A stretch of DNA of 64,000 bases, taken from NCBI GenBank assembly GCA_021234155.1, contig JAJEKV010000023.1, positions 8,438,610 through 8,502,609 of the forward strand, given 5' to 3'. The translations under genes and the position numbers were made by a program. This stretch comes from Isoetes taiwanensis. Lineage: Eukaryota > Streptophyta > Lycopodiopsida > Isoetales > Isoetaceae. Below the pieces are notes generated by a model. The model saw only the letters and a list, made by a program, of their open reading frames with translations, was not told the DNA's origin and did not search any database. Positions 59,820-64,000 of the stretch are shown in pieces. Positions within the stretch are counted from its first letter, which is position 1; each line of letters opens with the position of its first letter.

Positions 59820-60080
59820 ATTTTTTTTTTTTTTTTTTTTTTTTTTCAAAAGTTTGTTTGGGTGTGTTATGGCAGATCTTGTGTTTTTTTGCTGGGAAGC
59901 AAAAAAAAAATCAAAAAACACGATGTGTAGCATATGAACCATTAGTAAGACTGTTCATATAATGGTGTACACATCGTGCTTTTTGATTTTTTTCCTAACA
60001 GAAAACACAAGAACTGCCATAACACACCCAAACAAACTTTTGAAAAAAAAAAAAAAAAAGATAAAAATTTAATGTAAAAA
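59745..60080. repeat. long fold-back (inverted repeat with internal T/A tracts)
   Basis: The left arm (TTTTTACATTAAATTTTTATC, a T tract, then CAAAAGTTTGTTTGGGTGTG and TTATGGCAGATCTTGTGTTT) is mirrored by the right arm (AACACAAGAACTGCCATAAC, ACACCCAAACAAACTTTTG, an A tract, GATAAAAATTTAATGTAAAAA). The centre is around ACCATTAGTAAGACTG. It could be a fold-back transposon or MITE. Confidence 0.88.
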
Positions 60081-60165
60081 TTTTTTTTGGTGTGTATAAA
60101 AATTTTTTTTGGTGTGTTTATTTTTTTTTTTGGTGTGTTTTTTTTGGTGTGTTTTTTTTTTTTTT
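60081..60165. repeat. TTTTTTTTGGTGTG minisatellite
   Basis: Four to five copies of a T-run plus GGTGTG unit directly after the fold-back; GGTGTG echoes the fold-back's inner GGGTGTG. Confidence 0.9.
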
Positions 60166-60374
60166 TTTAATTAAATAATTTCATATAAGAAAATCATAAA
60201 ACATAAAGCATAAGAGACAACTTAAAATGCAATTTGCTCATGCACAAATGTATGTGCTTTAAATTATTTGGAGACATACAAAGCTGTCATATGGAAGCAT
60301 ACAAAACATCTTTTATTTAGTTGGCCACTCTCTGAATAGCAAAACACCAAGAGCACAATGTTCTAGACACAACT

Positions 60375-61999
60375 CTATGCACCCATGGTCTGTGGGTGCT
60401 CTCGAGCGAGCATAGTCAATCCTTTAAGGTTTCGTACTAAAAGAGCACGAACACGGTTCATCTCAGCCCTGAACACACGTCGCTCACGTGTGGAGACTTT
60501 CACGCGTTCATCGTCCATAGCAGTGAAGCATTCCTCAAGAATATCATAAACATTTTTTAATGAAACTTGCAGCTCTAAGATGTTCCTTCCTGCATGCTTC
60601 GCCATCTCCAATGCATCAAAAAATGGGCCATTCTCAACGTCTAAAACATTCTCTAATGCATTATCAATTTCCTTTTGCTCATCAATCGAGCCATCAGAAT
60701 CAACATCTATGAAGGGGGTAAAGAGTGATTTACTAAGTTCATCAATGTCCTTGTTTGCACCTACACACATGAACAAGTAATTCGTCAATAATATGATAAA
60801 ATAATAAAAATAGAGAAAATACTACATATTCAAAAACGCATTACTATGCCTAAGAAATAGATAAAGAATGATCTTTAAAATTTAAGGGGATGTAATCTTG
60901 GAAGGGAGTGAAATCGGGATCCTCAGGTGGAAAGAAGGCTGGGGTCTCTTGTTCATACTCAGTGTCCTCCACGTGCAAGGTTCCTGGAATCTCTGTGTCA
61001 TAACCATCATCAAGAGAATCACTGCTGCTTTCAGGACTAGAGAGGGGTGTGCATGAGCCATCAAGCTCATCTAATTTTCTGGCATCGTTCTCATCATCCC
61101 AAACCCTTTCGCCTTCTTTTCCCCACTCTGCGTGATGGGAACAACGCGTCACTAGGTAGACCATAGATAACGCAGGCGTACATCTTTGATGGAGGCCTGA
61201 GTGGGTGTGAGGGTCAAGCGCCATGCTGCTTCAACTCGCTCTTGGCTAATGTGTGCGGGATTGGATGGGAGCACCCAAGCACTAGATAGAATAAACTTTT
61301 CGGTTCTTAACATCCGTGCTATGGTGTAGCACAAACTAGGGGTTCTTTGCTTTCTTCCATGGTACAATATGAAATGCTTGGCGCGCTGCATCAAGTTTCG
61401 ATTGTCTAGCGTGACACAATCCTTGATTTCACCTGCTCCATATAAGGCATACTTATTCTTGCCTTTCTCCATTTCCTCTGCACTAACCCCTTTGGCATAG
61501 TACTTAAAATGCATTTTGCCCATATCCTTAAGGCAATATCCAAGCATGCCGTCGTAAAACAATGCAAGCGCAGTGTCCTTTAGGGCCTTGCACATGATTA
61601 CTCGCTTGTGGGGTTTATGCTCAACCCAATCGAGCATGCTTGAGACGGAGTTGATCAATTAGGGGTTGTCATCTCCATCCCGAAAACACACCGCAGATGC
61701 AAATGGTCCAACTCCGATCCCCGCCTCTGTGAAACCATTTCGCTATGCAATCGGTGTCAAGAAACCCGCACACCTTCAAGTATATTTCCTCCCCTGATGT
61801 CCTCGCCGCAATGCTTACGGTGGGACGCTTTAAGTCAAGGACACTAGAAGCCCGTGAACTAGGCTTCTTCCCCTTTGCTTTGTTGGCTTTGGCCTTCGTG
61901 ACGCTTCTCCTCAAGAAGCCTTTTCTTTCGCCCCGAAGCTTCGCCTTCTCCTCCTTCTCCTTAGCGTTGTTTTTTTTTTTCGTTCTTTACGTAACCCTA
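60375..61999 (-). pseudogene. unidentified gene or pseudogene (basic N-terminus, acidic C-terminus)
   Basis: Reading down from about 61999: a lysine-rich start (KANKAKGKKPSSRASSVLDL), EEIYLKVCGFLDTDC, then after a shift and a stop GIGVGPFASAVCFRDGDDNP. A second stop precedes an open stretch 61658-61152 with VIMCKALKDTALALFYDGML and KHFILYHGRKQRTPSLCYTI. The acidic part 61224-60850 (DELDGSCTPLSSPESSSDSL) is in another frame. A last exon follows an AG acceptor at about 60761 (SKSLFTPFIDVDSDGSIDEQ, then a helical arginine-rich end) with its stop at 60375. I recognise no family. The segments read like real protein, but the in-frame stops suggest a dead copy of a host or element gene. Confidence 0.45.
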
Positions 62000-63169
62000 G
62001 CAAACTTCATGCCTCTTTTCTCGCTTTGCGCAGATATCATGAAGAGTTATCTCCTTCTTTGGCCCGCCCCTCTTCCTCCCAATGATTAAAGGTTTCTCGG
62101 GGGCTAAAGGTGCATCAGTTCTTCCTCTTCCTCAACAAAGCTGGATTTATGGAAATAAGGGGCTGCAAAAAGAAGAAAAACTTGCATCCAACGCCCTAGC
62201 AAGAGCTTGGTGAGCCGCTTCCTAAGAATCTGCCTTCCTCATCTAAGCAAACTCGTGTCTAGAGGCTTCGTTGGAAAGGAACAGAAGTTTGGATTTGGAT
62301 TTGGATTTCAATGTGAGAAATGGTGCTTGGAAAATAACAAAGGTTTGGATTTCGATTTGGATTTCAAAGATGAAGAATGTAACAAACCCAAGGTGATGGT
62401 CGTGGTTTGAGTTGCATGGGCCATGGTAGATGTGTTCAAGTGGAGGATCTCTTGATCCAGAATCGAAAGAAACTCGATCTTCTCGTGATGTAAATGGGTG
62501 TTTTGTGAATAGGAAAGGGCCGAAAATGGATTGTTCGAGCAGATCGAAGCTTTAAAAATCTCAACCAAAATTAACTTCTACCAAAAAGAAACCCTGACCC
62601 AAATCTGCGGATCCATCGCTAAACTCGATCTTTTTTGTGAAATTGGTCGCTCGAATTGGCTTGGCGAAATTGGTTTGGGCGAAACCCGTGGGCTACGGTT
62701 TAAAAAGCTGATCGACGGTTTTGTGGCTACGGTTTTGATGGACGATGCAGCCACGGTTTTGATGGACGATGGTCGCTGCATAATTAGAACCCCAAATTAG
62801 AACCCTAAATTTAAAACAATGGTTTAAAACAAAAAACATTTCCAATGGTTCCAAAAAAACCCCAAACAACCATGCCAATGGTTAACCAAGGCATTTTTCA
62901 ATTTTTCTTTTTCTTTCCCCCACCAAAAATCGAAATAATCATTTGGGAACCTTATTTCTTATTTCTTATTTCTTATTTCCAACCTAAAAAAACAAAATCT
63001 CCAATAACACCACAAATGAAGAGTCCAACTTTTGGGCAGGTAGTTTCCGGCCATGAATCCTAAGACAGATCTACAAAACTGCAGAACCTTTAGGATTTTG
63101 CCAAAGTTGTGCTATAGCTTAGGATTTAGAAGTTTTTATAGTGGAGTTCGCCCTGTTCTAATTGCGCAG
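62000..63169. other. no gene recognised; short repeats
   Basis: Contains small direct repeats (GTTTGGATTTGGATTTGGATT near 62286 and 62343), a tandem GGTTTTGATGGACGATG(C/G) pair near 62730-62772 and a short TTATTTC run at 62957-62983. Open frames are short and unassigned. Confidence 0.4.
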
Positions 63170-63860
63170 CTTTTCCACCCAAATTGATCTTCGTAAAAAT
63201 ATTCTGCCCAAATTATACTTGCTCGGATTGCCAGAAGAGATTTATAATGTTCCAGGTAGTGAACTCATGGAGGATGTTGTTAGAGAGGTGAGTGATATTT
63301 TCACACTAGAGGACATACATAATACTCTTCAGAAAATGGCAAATGGAAAGGTTAAATATCTAATAGTGTGGTTATTGAGCTGATAAAATCGAGTGGTTCA
63401 TTTGTACATAGCAAGGTAGCAGGTCTTTTTAATCAAGCACTGCAGCATGGATTTCTTGACAAGTGGTGTATTAATCACCTGGTCCTATCTACAAATTAGG
63501 TCAAAGGGATTCTGTTTGAAACTATCGCACTATTATGGTTAGTATTGTGATGGCCAAGTTGTTTGCGCAGTGTTGGATAAAAAGCTAAGTAAAAGGGGCT
63601 GAAATTGAAAGAGTTAAGGCCTTGGACAAGCCGATTTTAGAAATAAACACTGTACCCTTAACCATCTGTTAACTCTCAAGGTGTTTATTGATGAGGCTAA
63701 AGGTAGGGAAAATGCCTTATATTATTGCTTTTGTCGACTATGCTAAAGCATTCGATCGGGTATCGAGAAAAAAGCTAGGAGTCGTTTGGAAAAATTGCAA
63801 GTTCCACATGAACTAAGAAGGGGTGGCTCACCTTTATGAAAGAGTGTTAGTGTTAGCAAT
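63170..63860 (+). pseudogene. LINE reverse transcriptase remnant (fingers and palm)
   Basis: Broken plus-strand frames read LEDIHNTLQKMANGKVK (63308-63358), VAGLFNQALQHGFLDKWCIN (about 63415-63474), and YYCFVDYAKAFDRVSRKKLG (about 63720-63780). The last is motif A of non-LTR reverse transcriptases (VDYAKAFDRV). Stops and shifts occur every 50-100 bases. It is the N-terminal half of RT, complementary in coverage to the C-terminal LINE fragments elsewhere in the window. Confidence 0.8.
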
Positions 63861-64000
63861 TATTCTAGATCAATGGCCTTCCAATTCTTGGACTGGCTAT
63901 GTCTAGATAATTTTAGAAGCATAAATTTACTACTAGCATTAGCATTATCTTATCTTATTCTTGGTAGCCTTTTAATATTTGGTTATTGTGTTTGGTGATG
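63861..64000. other. window end, nothing recognised
   Basis: AT-rich sequence with no motif I can assign. Confidence 0.4.

Overview
The window is land-plant nuclear DNA dominated by nested mobile elements. The plant assignment rests on an intact eight-exon plant E3 ubiquitin-ligase gene (DA2/GW2/SIP5-like), LTR elements primed by initiator tRNA-Met, and captured plant gene pieces (cyclophilin, NPH3-like, PPR-like). A DIRS/Ngaro-type tyrosine-recombinase retroelement and an endonuclease-less Penelope-like element (PLE) sit side by side. That mix fits a fern, lycophyte or conifer-like genome better than a flowering plant; this is inference, and I cannot name the species.

Layout. 1-1690: 3' end of an unrecognised LTR element. 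4164-8764 (minus): the only clearly intact host gene. 8765-13118: intergenic. 13119-14325 (minus): LINE fragment. 14340-16397 (minus): 3' end of a chromodomain Ty3/gypsy element. It is interrupted by a gag-only LTR retrotransposon (16398-19639) and resumes at 19640-19807. 19811-59342: a head-to-tail PLE array of five units. The fourth unit carries the reverse transcriptase; units 1-3 are about 1.8-kb 5' pieces that all stop at the same point; the fifth repeats the 5' piece after the coding region. Later insertions sit in this array: a 19.8-kb Helitron (24373-44199) in unit 3, and in unit 4 a nearly fresh Copia element (45681-51016), a SINE-like insert (about 53325-53605) and a LINE tail (54380-54952).

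The Helitron is itself a mosaic. It holds a decayed 7.9-kb tyrosine-recombinase retroelement with split direct repeats (25421-33297), a 1.07-kb non-autonomous relative in the opposite orientation (34339-35410), a LINE 3' end (37735-39002), two Copia pieces and several host-gene exon fragments. No Rep/helicase gene was recognised in it.

59343-60165 is low-complexity DNA: an evolving heptamer array, a long fold-back and a minisatellite. 60375-62000 (minus) is an unidentified, probably broken gene. 63170-63860 is a LINE reverse-transcriptase remnant.

Most notable: the Helitron boundaries are proved by empty sister sites inside the window. The LINE tails and the tyrosine-recombinase elements share a structured hairpin with changes on both sides of its outer stem. 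A hairpin array in the gag-only element shows paired changes. The split-repeat mini-element looks like a non-autonomous form of the tyrosine-recombinase family.
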